A stretch of 64,000 bases of DNA from Casuarina equisetifolia (GCA_028551475.1 CM052357.1:12881931-12945930); one strand, 5' to 3'; counted from the stretch's first letter, positions 21,511-33,890 are shown. Numbers and translations: made by a program. The notes: generated by a model not told the origin, from the letters alone.

Positions 21511-24322
21511 ATGGTAGAAACAATTGTGACACTTGTCATCAGTGGCTTGGTTCAGTTGATTGTTCATGAAGCAAAACTATTAAGAGGTGTCCACAAAGAA
21601 GTTGAAGACATTAAAGATGAATTGGAAAGCATCAAGTGTTTCCTTGAAGTTACAGAGAAAGGAGGAGATCTCCAAGATGCTGTCAAAACATGGGTGAAAC
21701 AAGTTAGGGAAATGGCCTATCATATTGAGTATATAATAGATGAATACGTTCTTCATGTGGCTCGGCATCGTCATGAAGAAGGTTTTATTGCTTTCCTCCA
21801 TAAAATTGCCAATTCATTGAAAAAACTAAAACCAAGTCATGGTATAGCAAACAAGATTAAAGATATAAAGATATCAATTCGTGAAATCAAGGAACGAAGT
21901 GTAAGATATGGTTTTACTTCTCTAGAGCAAGGATCAATTTACAACAATGCAACAAATGTCAAGTGGTTTGACCCTCGAGTTGGTTCACTTTTTACTAAGG
22001 ATGATGAAGTAGTGGGTATTGAGTCCGCAAGGGATGAGTTGGTCAACTGGTTGGTAGAGGGAGAACATAGACGCTTAATCATTTCAGTGGTAGGCATGGG
22101 GGGTATTGATAAGACAACTCTTACTAAGAAAGTATATGATAATGAATCTGTGAAAAGGCATTTTGACTTTCATGTTTGGATTACAATATCTCAATCTTAT
22201 AATGTGCAAAAGATACTCATTAACATGACAAAGCAAATCTACCTAGCAAATGAAACAATTGTGAGGCAAATAGACATGATGGATGAGATCGCACTAATTA
22301 GCATGTTAAGGAAATCCTTACAACAAAAGAGATATCTTGTGGTTTTTGATGATGTTTGGAACATACAATTTTGGGAGTTTATGAAACATTCTTTACCACA
22401 GAATGATAGGGGTAGTAGGATAATCTTCACAACATGGAGTGATCATGTCAGTCTTTCTTCTAAAGAATCTCCATCCGATCAAGCCTACAAGCTTTAACCC
22501 TTATCTCAAGGCCAAGCTTGGAAACTATTTTGCAAAAAGGCATTCCAGATCGACTTTCAAGGGCATTGTCCAAGAGAGTTGGAAAAACTATCACTAGATA
22601 TTGTTAAAAAATGTGAAAGCCTACCACTTGCAATTGTTGTCATAGGTGGTCTCTTGTCAACTAAGGATAAGGTTACACTAGAGTGGCAGAAGTTGTTTAA
22701 TAGTCTCAATTTCGAGGTAGAACATAATCCCTATTTTATAAGTATCACAAAAATTCTCTCTCTTAGTTATTATGATTTACCTTACTATCTTAAGTCTTGT
22801 TTGTTGTACTTTGCCTTTTTTTCCAAAGGACTATTCAATTAGTGATTTCAAATTATTTGGATTATGGATTGCTGAGGGTTTTATAAAAGCAAATAAAGGA
22901 AAACAATTGGAAGAGGTAGCTGCAGAATACTTAATGGAGCTTTTCCAAAGAAACTTGGTTCAAGTTTCACTTGGAGAATTTGATTATGAGTATTGTAGAA
23001 AGTATAGAATCCATGACTTGTTGCTTGAGATCATTCGGTCAAAGGTTGAAGAATCAAACTTTTGTTGAGTTTAGGAAGCAAATGATGCAAGTTTTGATGG
23101 AAAGGTTCGGTGCTTGTCCATCCTTGATGCTAGTGAAAATGTTTTAGAGACTATTGATTATTCTCGAGTTTGTTCAATTTTCTTCAATGTAAACAAAATG
23201 TCAAGGACCTTTCTAATCAAATTGTTCAGGAAATTCAAGCTTTTGAAAGTTTTGGACTTCGAAAATGCCCCTATTGATTATCTTCCTGAGGAAATGGGAA
23301 ATTTAGTCCATTTAAAGCGCTTAAGCTTGAGAAGAACAAAAGTTAGGATACTTCCAAAGTCAGTGGGTAGGTTAGAAAATCTACAACTACTGAACCTTAT
23401 AGAAACCCCAGTACATAAACTACCAATTGTGATATTTAGGCTCCATAAGTTGAGACATCTTTTGGCTTATTCCCATGACTTGGAAATTGAAAGTAGTTTG
23501 TGCTTAGTCCAAGGAGTCAAAGTATGTGATAGGATTGGGTGTTTAAAGGAGTTGCAATCATTGTCAGTTATTGAGGTAACTTATCATGGTGTTGATCTAT
23601 TCATGGAGCTTAGAAAGTTGAGTCAATTAAGAAATTTGGGTGTTTCAAATTTAAAGGTAGAAAATGGTAAGGATTTATGCTTATCCATAGAAAGTATGGC
23701 ATACCTTAAAACTTTGGTTGCAAGTTTAATGAATGAAGATGAGATTCTAGATTTACATTCCATTTCATCACCACCTCAATGTTTAAATGATGTATTTTTA
23801 AAAGGCCGGTTGGAGCAGTTGCCCAGTTGGATTCTAAAACTTTATAATTTGGTCAGCCTAGCCTTGTGTTTCTCACGTTTAGTGGAAGACCCATTGCCAC
23901 ATGTCCAAAGTTTGCCTAACTTAGTTAATCTTAACCTTCATCAGGCATATGATGGGGAACAACTGCATTTTCAGGTAGGTAGTTTTCAAAAACTCAAAAA
24001 GCTTATACTCCAAAGGTTGTATAGATTAAAGATGGTTGCAATTGACAAAGGATCACTACCAGTTTTGGAGGAACTAGGGATGTGGTTATGCCCATAAACA
24101 AAAGAGATGCCCTTTGGAATCCAGCATCTAGAATCCCTAAAGGTTCTTGACATATGTGAAATGCCAAGGGAATTCATGCAAAGCATGCAACCAAATGGAG
24201 GTAAAGATTATTGGAAAGTCAAGAAGGTAACTATTATTCATTTTAAATATAGGATTAAAGGATAACGATATCAAACATTCAAGCTTGGTGACTCAGAGTT
24301 GTTGGAGCGGTTGCAGGGGTGA
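21511..24322 (+). pseudogene. CC-NB-ARC-LRR disease-resistance gene, disabled
   Basis: The parent family senses pathogen effectors in the cytoplasm. Domain order is complete: a coiled-coil Rx-N domain (residues 1-~130, with VREMAYHIEYIIDEY), NB-ARC with P-loop GMGGIDKTT, RNBS-A, kinase-2 RYLVVFDDVW, GSRIIFTTW, GLPLA-type CESLPLAIVVIGG, LSYYDLP, YRIHDLL in place of MHD, then ~12 LRRs. The P-loop glycine before lysine is aspartate (codon 22108-22110). Other lesions: a TAA at 22495, a frame shift in a T7 run near 22815, stops at 23066 and 23072, and stops at 24095 and 24261. It appears intronless. I chose ATG 21511 because the CC domain starts there. It looks RPM1-like. Confidence 0.92.
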
Positions 24323-26911
24323 ATCTTAGAAGATCAAATTGCATTAAATTTTCTATAATACACAATTATGTATTGACCTACCAAATTTTCTTGCTTAAGT
24401 TTTGCATTTCTTTGGAAGCTTCATACTAACCACATTTTTCTTTTTTTCTTTCATAAGTAACTGGGTCGAAAAGATCCAAATTGATGGGACCTTGAGGTTA
24501 AAAGCTAATAGCTATGCCCTTAAGCTATTGGCATCCATTCTTAGCCCAAGTTACAGTTGACAGTATTGACATAACCTTCTTACTTGAAATTATAAGTCTC
24601 TTTGTATGTTGTACTTTTGCAGTGTTAATGTTTTAATGTTTACCACTTAAAATAGTTTCATCTAAATATAAAAAGGATTTTCGTCTATAGTTAGACTTTG
24701 GTCAACAATTCTCAGCAGAAACTTTCGACTTATATTCCACAATATACCTGTGTTGGGGTTTTTTTTTTTTTTTTTTTTTATAAAAGAACAATGTTTTTTT
24801 ATATATTGCGTCATCCTTTTAGTAACCTAGATAGACCATCTTTGAACTATTCTACCCTCTTAAGGTTGCTAATTGCAATAGGTTGTGGGACTGGATGCCT
24901 TCTCGTTGCTGTGTAGATCAAAGAAACTACCAAGTACATGACATGCACTGTGTTTTCAGCCCTAACAAGGGACCAAACAACACACGGTTGAATGATGACC
25001 AAGACCGAAAGTAAGTCAATTCCCCTATACATAGTGCACTGGTTGAAGGCTTCTAATTGGTTGCTTTCCTATTGCTTGTTCATATAAGAGAAATGCTAAG
25101 TGTGTGTATAGAGAAAAGAAAACTTAGGTAAAATCTTATTTATTGATGAGCGAGACAAACCATTATGAGAAAATGAGAGGTGATTAATCCCATGATAAAT
25201 CTTTACAGTGTGAATGAGAACACATATATAGACATAAGGTTACAAAGGAGACAAAGAAGAAGCCGTTTGTGTGCTGGCCAAGATCCATGTTCAATCGGTC
25301 GTTTGTCGCATGCTGCAATGCTTAGATTCCCAGAAAGGAAACTTTTTGGGCTGAACTGTCAAAAGGTTTAGCTGGCTTGCCATGGAGGGCAAGCGAGCAT
25401 TCAGTGGTACAGGGGTCGGTTCCTAAGGGCTGAAATGTGAAAGGTTGTTGCTAGCTTGTCATGGAGGGCAAGCCAGCGTCTAGTGGTGCAATGGTCGATA
25501 TGAGTTTATGGGAGTCTGGACATTAATTCTGATTTAAGTGTAATGTGACTTAGGTAATTTTATACATTCTAGAAATTTTAACGTAATGGTTGAGTTTCTG
25601 ATTGAACTTTATAACGTTTTTCAGGTCAGAGTAAGGAGGTCTGATACTTAGCTCTCTAATTTGATTTCATGTGTATGATGGTTTTAGAACTTTGAGATCC
25701 TTATAGATCTGTTACTTCCTTAATAAAGGAGATTTCTCTCCTTTTTATTTTTCTTTGGCCTTAGACAGGACGATTTCGAGTAACAGGTCATGGAGTTGGT
25801 AACATTAGGGGTATGTTTCTTAGTTGTAGTAAAAGATCTAGTACCACATACGCCCATATTCGCCTGCCTTGGTTAATCTAGTCCCAACAGCAGATTCTCA
25901 TTTAGTGGAGTTTAAGATACCTCAAATCTTTATTTACCTAATTAAAAAATAATTAATGAACCAAGTAGTATAATTCTAAGCACTGGGAGCAGAATGACGT
26001 TGTTTTACAAAGAGATATACTTGAAATAGAATTTTATATATAAGGAAAATTTTGTACTTATGATTTGCCTGTTGATTGAAATGATGTTTTCATTTGTGTA
26101 GACGAGTGAATGATGATGAAAAATTGAAGAAAAAAGTGTGAGATGGTCTACTTCCTGAAGAAAGTTAGAGGTCGGGGAAGGAAAGAAGATGGAGAATCAC
26201 GACATTGTAATAGATGTCGATGATGACCACTATTCTCGCCTGTTGTTTACTTGGACACATTCTCTGACCATGGCATTTTCTTTCTTCCATTTGCTCTAGT
26301 TTCGCTATGTCATTTTTTCAGTCTTCTTCCTCCCATCCTACATGTCAGTTGTCCCGTGCCAACCGATTAGCTCATCGTATGACTTAGACTTCTTACTACT
26401 TGATTGAATGAAAACAATTTCTAAGGACCAGTATCAACAGTGATCATCGTGATTATATAAAGAAAATGAAATATCTTGCCTAGTGAGGAAAAACCTTTTT
26501 TGTATGGCTTTTTTCTAGTTCATTAAAGCTAATAACCTTTATAAAAGTGACGGAGTTTATGAACCATGAAACTCTGGTGACCTTCTTGCAAGAATGGCTA
26601 TATGCTGAACTCTGTCTGCAATCGCAAAAAGCCACCAGCCAAAATCATGTGAATTTATATTGGTTTTGATTTGTCCAACAAATAGGAGCAAATATAAAAT
26701 TAACATGTAACTTCTCTAATTAGTTGCATGATCTGGCCCTAAGTATATGTTAAGCAACATGGATGGTGTAAGAAGTCGGACTTGCTAGTTGATTAAGAAA
26801 AAGGTCATTGAGAGGCTAAAGGTCACAAGTAAACAGTAAATTGGATGGTGTTGGATATTGACTAAGCATGCATTGTCGGCTAAGGATCTATTGACTAATA
26901 GTGCTATAGTA
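24323..26911. other. intergenic DNA without recognised genes
   Basis: Contains a T21 run near 24757-24779 and a short duplicated block at 25338-25503. 24323-24530 is the former 3' flank of the NB-LRR gene and has a diverged copy at 33700-33890. No frame with a known domain was found on either strand. Confidence 0.5.
25338..25503 (+). repeat. two imperfect ~80-bp direct repeats
   Basis: The block GGGCTGAA(C/A)TGT ... GCTTGCCATGGAGGGCAAGC ... AGTGGTAC occurs twice, from about 25348 and about 25425. The two copies differ at many sites. Each contains a short inverted repeat (GCTTGCC...GGCAAGC). Function unknown. Confidence 0.55.
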
Positions 26912-26916
26912 GTAAG

Positions 26917-27261
26917 TGTTAAGAAGGCTTCAGCACCCCTAAAAGGATCCAATCGGAAGTGAGAGAACCCCACTTATATGGCTGTTAACTTGGCCACCCT
27001 GAACCGATGTGGGAAAGTTACAAACTACACAACATGCCCCCTCCCCAAAAGCCTAGCTTTTATTTTTGGCCGGTAGGAAGGAAAGCCTATCTAGAGATAG
27101 AAGATACCACATGAGTCCGGGCTTAAACCTAGCTCTGATACCATGTTAAGAAGGCCTCAGCACCCCCAAAAGGATCCAATCAGAAGTGAGAGAACCCCAC
27201 TTATATGGCCGTTAACTCGGCCACCTTGAACCGATGTGGGAGAGTTATAAACTACACAACA
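26917..27261 (-). mobile_element. complete TRIM (miniature LTR retrotransposon)
   Basis: 345 bp: LTR 26917-27034 (118 bp), a 109-bp interior, and LTR 27144-27261 (118 bp). It is flanked by GTAAG at 26912-26916 and 27262-27266. On the minus strand, the interior starts with TGGTATCAGAGCT (tRNA-iMet primer site, 27131-27143) and ends with a polypurine tract, CTTTTGGGGAGGGGGCA. It has no coding capacity, so it must borrow reverse transcriptase and integrase from a full element. The LTRs differ at 8 of 118 sites, all transitions, indicating an older insertion. The same family occurs at 37356-38049. Confidence 0.95.
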
Positions 27262-27716
27262 GTAAGAAACTAAAGTTATAAATAAAAAATGCATCATGAT
27301 TTTATTTAGAGAGTGAGGACAAAAAAGTGTTAGTAAGTTCAAGGAGATTCCTTCTAGCGCAGATTCATATCAGCAAGTCTTCAAGAGACTTGGTTTTGTC
27401 ATGTGAACATGTCTTCAAGAGACTCGACTTTGTCATGTGAGTAAGTTTTCAAGGAAATTTCTTAATGCGAGACTTAGTTTACTTTGACTATGATTCTTAA
27501 TAGACCGCATATTTCTCTCGATATCTTCTCTTCTAGTGCCTCTGTTTTGTTGTTTCTTCAACTTCTGCTACCCATTCTTGACTTCGGTTGTCATTCCACA
27601 TGAAACAACACTTACTTTTAGTCAGCAACAACTTAAAGACGAAAAGTTTAACGCCATTGGACATTTATCCTCTTGATTGCATCATTAGTTTCATCAAGTC
27701 TTCAATCTTGTACCGT

Positions 27717-28640
27717 ATGCGCATCTTGTTTAGGCATCGAATCCAAACTCTGTTCCTTTCATGGATTTTCTTGATACCCACATGCTCTCTTCTTACCTCC
27801 CATCTCTATGTATTGCCTGGCCAATGTTTGGGCAGTGAGGAGCCCTTGTTGCCCTAATTGAATAATAACTTATATTTGATCATAACATGTCCATAAAACT
27901 TACTTGGTGGAATGAAGTATTGATTGTTGTTTGTGGGAAGATGCAACCTGCCAACAAGGATGTGTTATTGGTCTCGATCTGATTAAAGAATCCATTTCAA
28001 ATGGACTCAACTCAAGCAATCTCTTTTGCTCTTCAGTATCTCCAAAACTTGAGTTTGGCACACAACAAATTTAACAATTCTTAGATTCCTTCAGATTTTG
28101 AGAAGCTAACGAAGTTGGTTTATTTTGACCCTATCGAATGCTGGCTTTCCTAGGCAAGTACCAATTACAATTTCAACTTGACTAGGATGGTTGTTCTTGA
28201 TTTACCAATCGATGATTTCTCCCAGTATACTCTGAAACTTCAGAATCTAATTCTGGATTTGCTTGTTCAGAATCTCTTAGAGCTTATAGAGCTTCATCTT
28301 AATGGTGTGAATATTTATGGAAAAGGGAACAAATGGGTGCGATGCCTTGTCATCACGATTGCCATAGCCAAAAGTATTGAACTTATCATATCGTTACCTT
28401 TCAAGCCCTTTTGATACCTCCATACTAATGCTCAAGTCCCTTTTGATGATTCATCTAGATGGTAACAATCCATCTACACCAGTGCCAAAGTTCTTCATAA
28501 ATTTTACAAATTTGACATCCCTAAGTCTCAGTGATTTTGGGTTGCTCAGTCCATTTCGACAAAAGATCTTCTTGGTACCAATACTAAGAATTCCTGTAAA
28601 TTGCATTTATAAACTAAGAAAAATCAACTAATATTAGATA
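27717..28640 (+). pseudogene. receptor-like protein (eLRR) relic, 5' part only
   Basis: ATG at 27717 opens a hydrophobic signal-peptide-like start (MRILFRHRIQTLFLSWIFLI), then QCLGSEEPLL, the usual start of the LRR N-terminal cap in Cf/Ve-type receptor-like proteins. Across several frame shifts, traces of the family follow: a WNE motif, LDLIKESIS, LQYLQNLSLAHNKFNN, IPSDFEKLTKL, LIELHLNGVNIYGKGNKW, then LKSLLMIHLDGNN and FFINFTNLTSLSLSDFGL. The remaining LRRs and the transmembrane end are missing. Such proteins sit in the plasma membrane and perceive pathogens or peptides; this copy cannot. Confidence 0.82.
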
Positions 28641-28760
28641 ATCTAAAAAAGAAAAGAATGTTTTCATTAGCATCTGTTTTGAATTCTCAATTTCCGTTGA
28701 GGAATGTGGTTGATAGTGATGGAAAAAATGACATATAAAGTTTCCCACTTTGATTGAACT

Positions 28761-29403
28761 TGTGAGGAAATACTAAAAACACCAACGATGTATTTGAATC
28801 ACAAGTAAAATAATTAAATCATAATCAATACAAAAGAATTTCTACGTGGAAAAACCCCTCCAATGTGAAGGATAAAAAATCATGGGACCTATCATGAAGT
28901 CTACCCAAATCTCCACTATATAAATCGTTAAGTTACAACCCAATCAAGTCCTTAACAATAGTAACAGGACAAAGATTTACTGATTCAACAATAATAGAAT
29001 TACCAATAAATAGTGAATAACAAGTTGTAAACAACAACTTAACTAAGAAAAATTAGAGAAATATCACCTAGATTTTTGACCAAGATCTGCTAACTTCAAG
29101 AGCTTCAAATGACAATCCAACCGTTCACAATGAAGAACACCCAATCCTGAACCTGTTGACAAAAAATTAGCTCAATCAGACCACGGATCGACCTTGATTA
29201 GATGTTTAATCAACTGCTGCGCAAGGCCTCTAATTCTTGCGAAATTCTGCTATTTTCATTTCTCTCTCTCTTTCCTCTTTAACGGCCACTCACCTCTTCT
29301 CCTAAAGAAAAAATCCTATATTTTTTCTTTTAAACCTTAGGGCCACATTACCCTAATTGGATCCAATAATAAGTCCCCGAATATGGGCTAGACCAACCTA
29401 ACA
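28761..29403 (-). repeat. 3' LTR of the truncated copia element
   Basis: About 643 bp with TG...CA ends, starting TGTGAGGAAATAC on + and ending in ACCTAACA next to the polypurine tract. The partner LTR is absent, so the left boundary is judged only from the terminal dinucleotide. Confidence 0.6.
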
Positions 29404-29602
29404 ATTCTCCCCCTCTAGCCCAAATGAGGAAGATTTCATATGTCCATTTCTCAAGCACAATCCAAACCGGCCTCATGTCGATAAAACTCAAACTTTTCTC
29501 GCCCTAGAGCCTTTGTCATCATATCAAAACCATTATCCTTAGTATGTACCTTTTCAACTGCAATCTCTTTGGTTTCCATGATATCTCATATCCAATGATA
29601 CC

Positions 29603-31089
29603 TTACATCAATATGCTTTGACCTTTGATGAAAAGTAAAGTTCTTAGCAAGATGTATAGCACTTTGACTATCACAAAATAACACATACTTTTCTTACACA
29701 TGCTTCTGTTGCTGTAATAAATTCTACTTCCATTGTAGATAGAGCAATACATTTTTGTAATCTTGATTGCCATGCCACAACTTCCCTTGAAAAATTTAAT
29801 CAAGTAGCTTGAAGTAGATCTTTTATTATTAATATCTCCTGCCATATCAGAATCTGTATATCCCACAAGAATAGTCTTATCACTCCCAAATGAAAGTTTC
29901 AAACTAGAAGTGCCTCAAAGATATCTTAAAATCTACTTTACTGAATTCTAATGTTCTCTTCCAAGATTAGAAGTAAATCTACTAACTATTCCAACTACAT
30001 GAGTTATATCTGGCCTTGTACAAATCATTGCATACATTAAACAACCAACAACCGAAGCATAAGGAACTCTTTTCATTTCTTTTTTGTTTTCCTCATCTAT
30101 AGGACATTGTTTCTTACTAAGCTTAAAGTGTGTAGTAAGAGGCGTGCTTTCCACTTTAGCTTTATCCATACAAAACCTTTGAAGCACTTTCTTGATGTAC
30201 TCCTCTTGACACAACCATAACTTCTTGGCTTTTCTATCATGACTAACTCTCATACTAAGAATTTGCGTCATTGAGCCTAAGTCTTTCATTGAGAATGACT
30301 TACTTAATTCCTGCTTCAACTTTTCAATTCTTGCAGCATTCTTACCAACTATAAGTATGTCATTTACATAAAGTAGTAGAATGATAAAGTCATCATCTGA
30401 GAACTTCTGCACAAACACACAATGGTCAAAATTTGTCTTCTTGTAGGCTTGCTCCCCTATAAAAGACTCAAATTTTTGATACCATTGTTTTGGTGCTTGT
30501 TTTAAGTCATATAAACTTTTCTTTAACTTACAAACATAGTTCTCTTTACCTTTTTCTTCAAAACCCTCTAGTTGCTCCATATAAATTTATTCATTTAGGT
30601 CACCATGAAGAAAAGCAGTCTTTACATCCATTTGCTCAATTTCAAGATCAAGATTGGCAACCAATCCCAAAACCACTCGAATTGAGGACATTTTCACAAC
30701 AGGTGAAAAAATCTCATCATAATCAATTCCCTTTTTCTAACTGAAACCTTTAACAACTAGCCTAGCTTTGTATCGAGGTTGTGAAGAATTTTCATCATGT
30801 TTCAATCTATAAATCCAACGATTCTTCAAAGCTTTCTTGCCCTTAGGCAATGTCATCAACTCAAATGTTTGATTATCATGTAAAGATTTCAACTCATCTT
30901 GCATTGCATCAACCCATTTTTCTTATCCATATCCTCTACTGCTTCTTCAAAGCTCTCAGGCTCACTTGCATCAGTCAACAATACATACTCCTCAGTAGAG
31001 TATCTAGAGGATGGATGACGATCTCTAGTAGACCTCCTTAATGGTGGAATTGAAGATGGATTCTGCTGAACATCAACAACATTATCTGT
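29603..31089 (-). pseudogene. copia reverse transcriptase and RNase H, broken
   Basis: 29948-30580 holds the RT palm: KLKKSLYDLKQAPKQWYQKF, then LLLYVNDILIVG, where the second catalytic aspartate position of YVDD is asparagine. It continues with GSMTQILSM, VPYASVVGCLMYAMICTRPD and the usual connector. 29603-29902 is RNase H (VGYTDSDMAGDINNKRSTSSY). 30590-31089 holds the N-terminal fingers in shifted frames. The element could not have made active RT from this copy. Confidence 0.85.
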
Positions 31090-33350
31090 CTAAGTGTTAC
31101 TATTATCTGCACCCTGTTGGTCATTCTGAACATGATCCTGAACATCATGTTGAATATCACTTTCAACTTGTTCTGGCAACTGTCGTTGTAAATTATTTGA
31201 AGGAATTAGATCAATATCAATACCAATCTTAGAGCCTTGTGACATATTCTTCTCACTCTGGCCAATATCTGTCATATTTTGATTCTCAAAAAATACAACA
31301 TCATGACTCCTCATAATTTTCTTCACAGTTGGATCATAACACCTGTAATCAAGTTCATTAGAACCATAACTAAGAAATATACATTCTCGTGTCTTGACAT
31401 CTAACTTAGACCTCTTATCCTTTGGAATATGAACAAATGCTTTGCAACCAAATACTCTTAGATAGTTGTAGGAAACATTCTTACCAAACCAAACTCTATC
31501 TGGCACATCACCATCGAAAGCAACAGTTGGAGATAGATTAATGACATAAGCTGCTGTAAGTAATGCCTAACCTTAAAATGTCTTTGACAGGTTAGCATTT
31601 GAAATCATACATCTAACTCTCTCAACCAATGTCCTGTTCATTCTTTTCGCTATACCATTCAACTGAGGTGTTTTTGGAGGTGTCTTCTGATGTCGAATAC
31701 CATGTTGCCTATAATACTCATCAAATGGTCCATTGTACTCACCACCATTGTTTGATCGAATACATTTCAACTTCTTTCCAGTTTGCCACTCTACTGAAAC
31801 TTGAAACTGCTTGAACACATCTAACACTTGATCTTTTGACATCAAAACATAAACCCAAACCTTTCTTGAGTAGTCATCAATAAAGGTCATAAAGTAGGAT
31901 GCTCCACTAAGCGTCCTTAGGTTAACTGGGCCACAAACATCTAAGTGTAATAACTCTAAGAAATCTGATTTTCTTGAAAGAGGGTGACTATAGAATGAAA
32001 CTCTTTTCTGTTTTCCAACTAAATAATGTGCACACTTCTTAAGTTTTGCACTCTTAATCCCAGATAACAAGTTCTTCTTTGCCAACACATTCATGCCCTT
32101 CTCACTCATGTGACTTAACCTTTTATGCCACAAAGCACTTGCATTTCCATCTTCCACTACATTACTAATGTCCTTGGAAATTTTGGCTTGAAACAAATAC
32201 AAAGAAGACTCTCTCTTGCCTTTAGCCATAACTAATTAACCTTTAGTAAGTTTCCATTGTCCATTATTGAAGATATTGCAAAAACCTTCATTATCAAGTT
32301 GTCTAGTAGAAATCAAATTCAAGCGAATTTCTAGTACATGTGTAACATTCTTGAGAACCAACTTGGATCCATTACAAGTCTCCAAGCATACATCTCCCAT
32401 ACCTGCAATTTTAGCCAAACAATCATTACCCATTTTCAATGTGCCAAAGTTTCAAGGAGTATAAGAAGTAAAGAACTCCCTCTTGGAAGTAATATGAACA
32501 GAAGCACCATTATCAATTACCCAACTTGTCTCATTACTTGCAAAATTTACATTATCATCATAGCACACAATAACAAGTTCATTAGTAGTTGATGCAACTT
32601 GATCATCTCATTGTTGTCCTTCTTCTCCTCACTTTCATTAACTTTCTTCTTCTCATTTCTACCTTTACCATTCTTTTTTTCATTTTCCAACTGGAAGCAA
32701 TTTTTCTTGATATGACCCATCTTGCCACAATGATGGCACTCTACATTTTTATGCCATGATCTAGACTTACTTTGACTTTTGTTATAACCTCGCGGACCTT
32801 TACTATGACTTCTCCCCCTGTTTTCAACAACCAAAGCTTCAAAATGAGACAAAGAACCCTGACTCTTTCTTCTCATCTCTTCATTCAAAATACTAGTCTT
32901 GGCAAAATCCATAGTGACAATACCATCGGGAGCAAAGTTACTCACTGAAATACAAAATATTTCCCAAGATTTTGGTAAAGTACCAAGTAACCAAAGTCCT
33001 TGTACTTCATCTTCAAACTTCATATTCATGCTTAAAAGTTGATCTAACATTCCCTGAAACTCATTCAAATGATCAGATATGGATTGTACATCTTTGTATT
33101 TCAGGCTAATAAGTTGTTTCATCAAATACATCTTATTATTTCTAGTCTTTCGAGCATACAAAGATTCAAGTTTGTTCCATAGAGTCCAAGCATGTGTTTC
33201 TTTACTAATGTGATTCAAAACATTCTCATTTACAAATTGTCGAATGAACCTACATACAATTTTATGCTCAAGAGTCCAATCGGCCTCACTCATGTTGTCT
33301 AGTCTAGTTTCACTAAACACTGGTAAGTGCCAACGCTTCACATAAAGCAA
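31090..33350 (-). pseudogene. copia integrase, protease and gag, 5'-truncated
   Basis: 31090-31506 is the integrase C-terminal region (FGCKAFVHIPKDKRSKLD). 31573-32229 holds GAG-pre-integrase and the core (LWHKRLSHMSEKGM; LHLDVCGPV; FIDDYSRKVWVY; IRSNNGGEYNGPF; PQLNGIAKRMNRTLVE), in which the second catalytic aspartate position reads N in RSNNGGEY. 32236-32439 is the protease C-terminus. 32547-33350 is gag with the knuckle CHHCGKMGHIKKNC. The first ~50 gag residues are lost at the junction with LRR-derived DNA near 33350. Confidence 0.87.
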
Positions 33351-33354
33351 ATTA

Positions 33355-33890
33355 GGTGATTTTTGAAAACTCAAAAAGCTCATGGTCGAAAGACTCAACA
33401 TATTAGAGATGGTTCAAATAGACAAAGGATCATTGTTAGTTCTTGAGGAACTAGAGATTAGATCATGTCCACATGGAATTGAGCACCTAGAAAGACATGT
33501 ATGAAATGCATAAGGAATAAGTGCGAAGTATGTAGCCAAAGGGAGGCAAAGATTATTGGAAATTCAAAAAGATAACTATCATCCATTTCAAGTATAGGAT
33601 TAAAAAAGAGCAATATCAAACAAACAAGCTTAGGTGACTTAGAGTTGTTGGAACGTTTGTAAGGGTAGGTCTTAGATGATTGATTAAATTGCAGTAAGTT
33701 TCTATCATACACAAGGTAAGTATTGACCTACAAAATTTTCATGCTTAAGTCTTACATTGGTTTGTAACTTGCATCCTAAGCTATAGCTTTTTTTTTCTTT
33801 CTTTTTTATAATAGTTAATCAAGGTGAAGAGATTCAAATTGACTAGACCTTGAAGTTATAAGCTCATATCTATGGTATTAAGCCTAATCA
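33355..33890 (+). pseudogene. duplicated 3' end of the NB-LRR gene
   Basis: The sequence is homologous to about 23985-24530: AAAACTCAAAAAGCT, then the last LRR (ACAAAGGATCA, GAGGAACTAG), the terminal GGCAAAGATTATTGGAAA and TTAGAGTTGTTGGAACG blocks, and the 3' flank with its T-rich run. There are many substitutions and small indels. Only the last ~80 codons and the flank are present. It is either the stub of a second tandem NB-LRR gene cut by the copia element or a separate duplicated fragment. Confidence 0.85.

Larger units (their letters stand above)
28761..33350 (-). mobile_element. 5'-truncated Ty1/copia retrotransposon
   Basis: A minus-strand copia element: 3' LTR 28761-29403, polypurine tract (reverse complement of 29404-29420), RNase H, RT, integrase, protease and gag. 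It is truncated in gag at ~33350, with no 5' LTR or primer site. The right edge abuts a copy of the NB-LRR 3' end. Multiple stops and shifts are present. Confidence 0.88.

Noticed and set aside
26917..27034. Possible Cassandra element (TRIM with a 5S rRNA promoter in the LTR).
   Set aside because: The LTR shows none of the conserved 5S internal promoter text.
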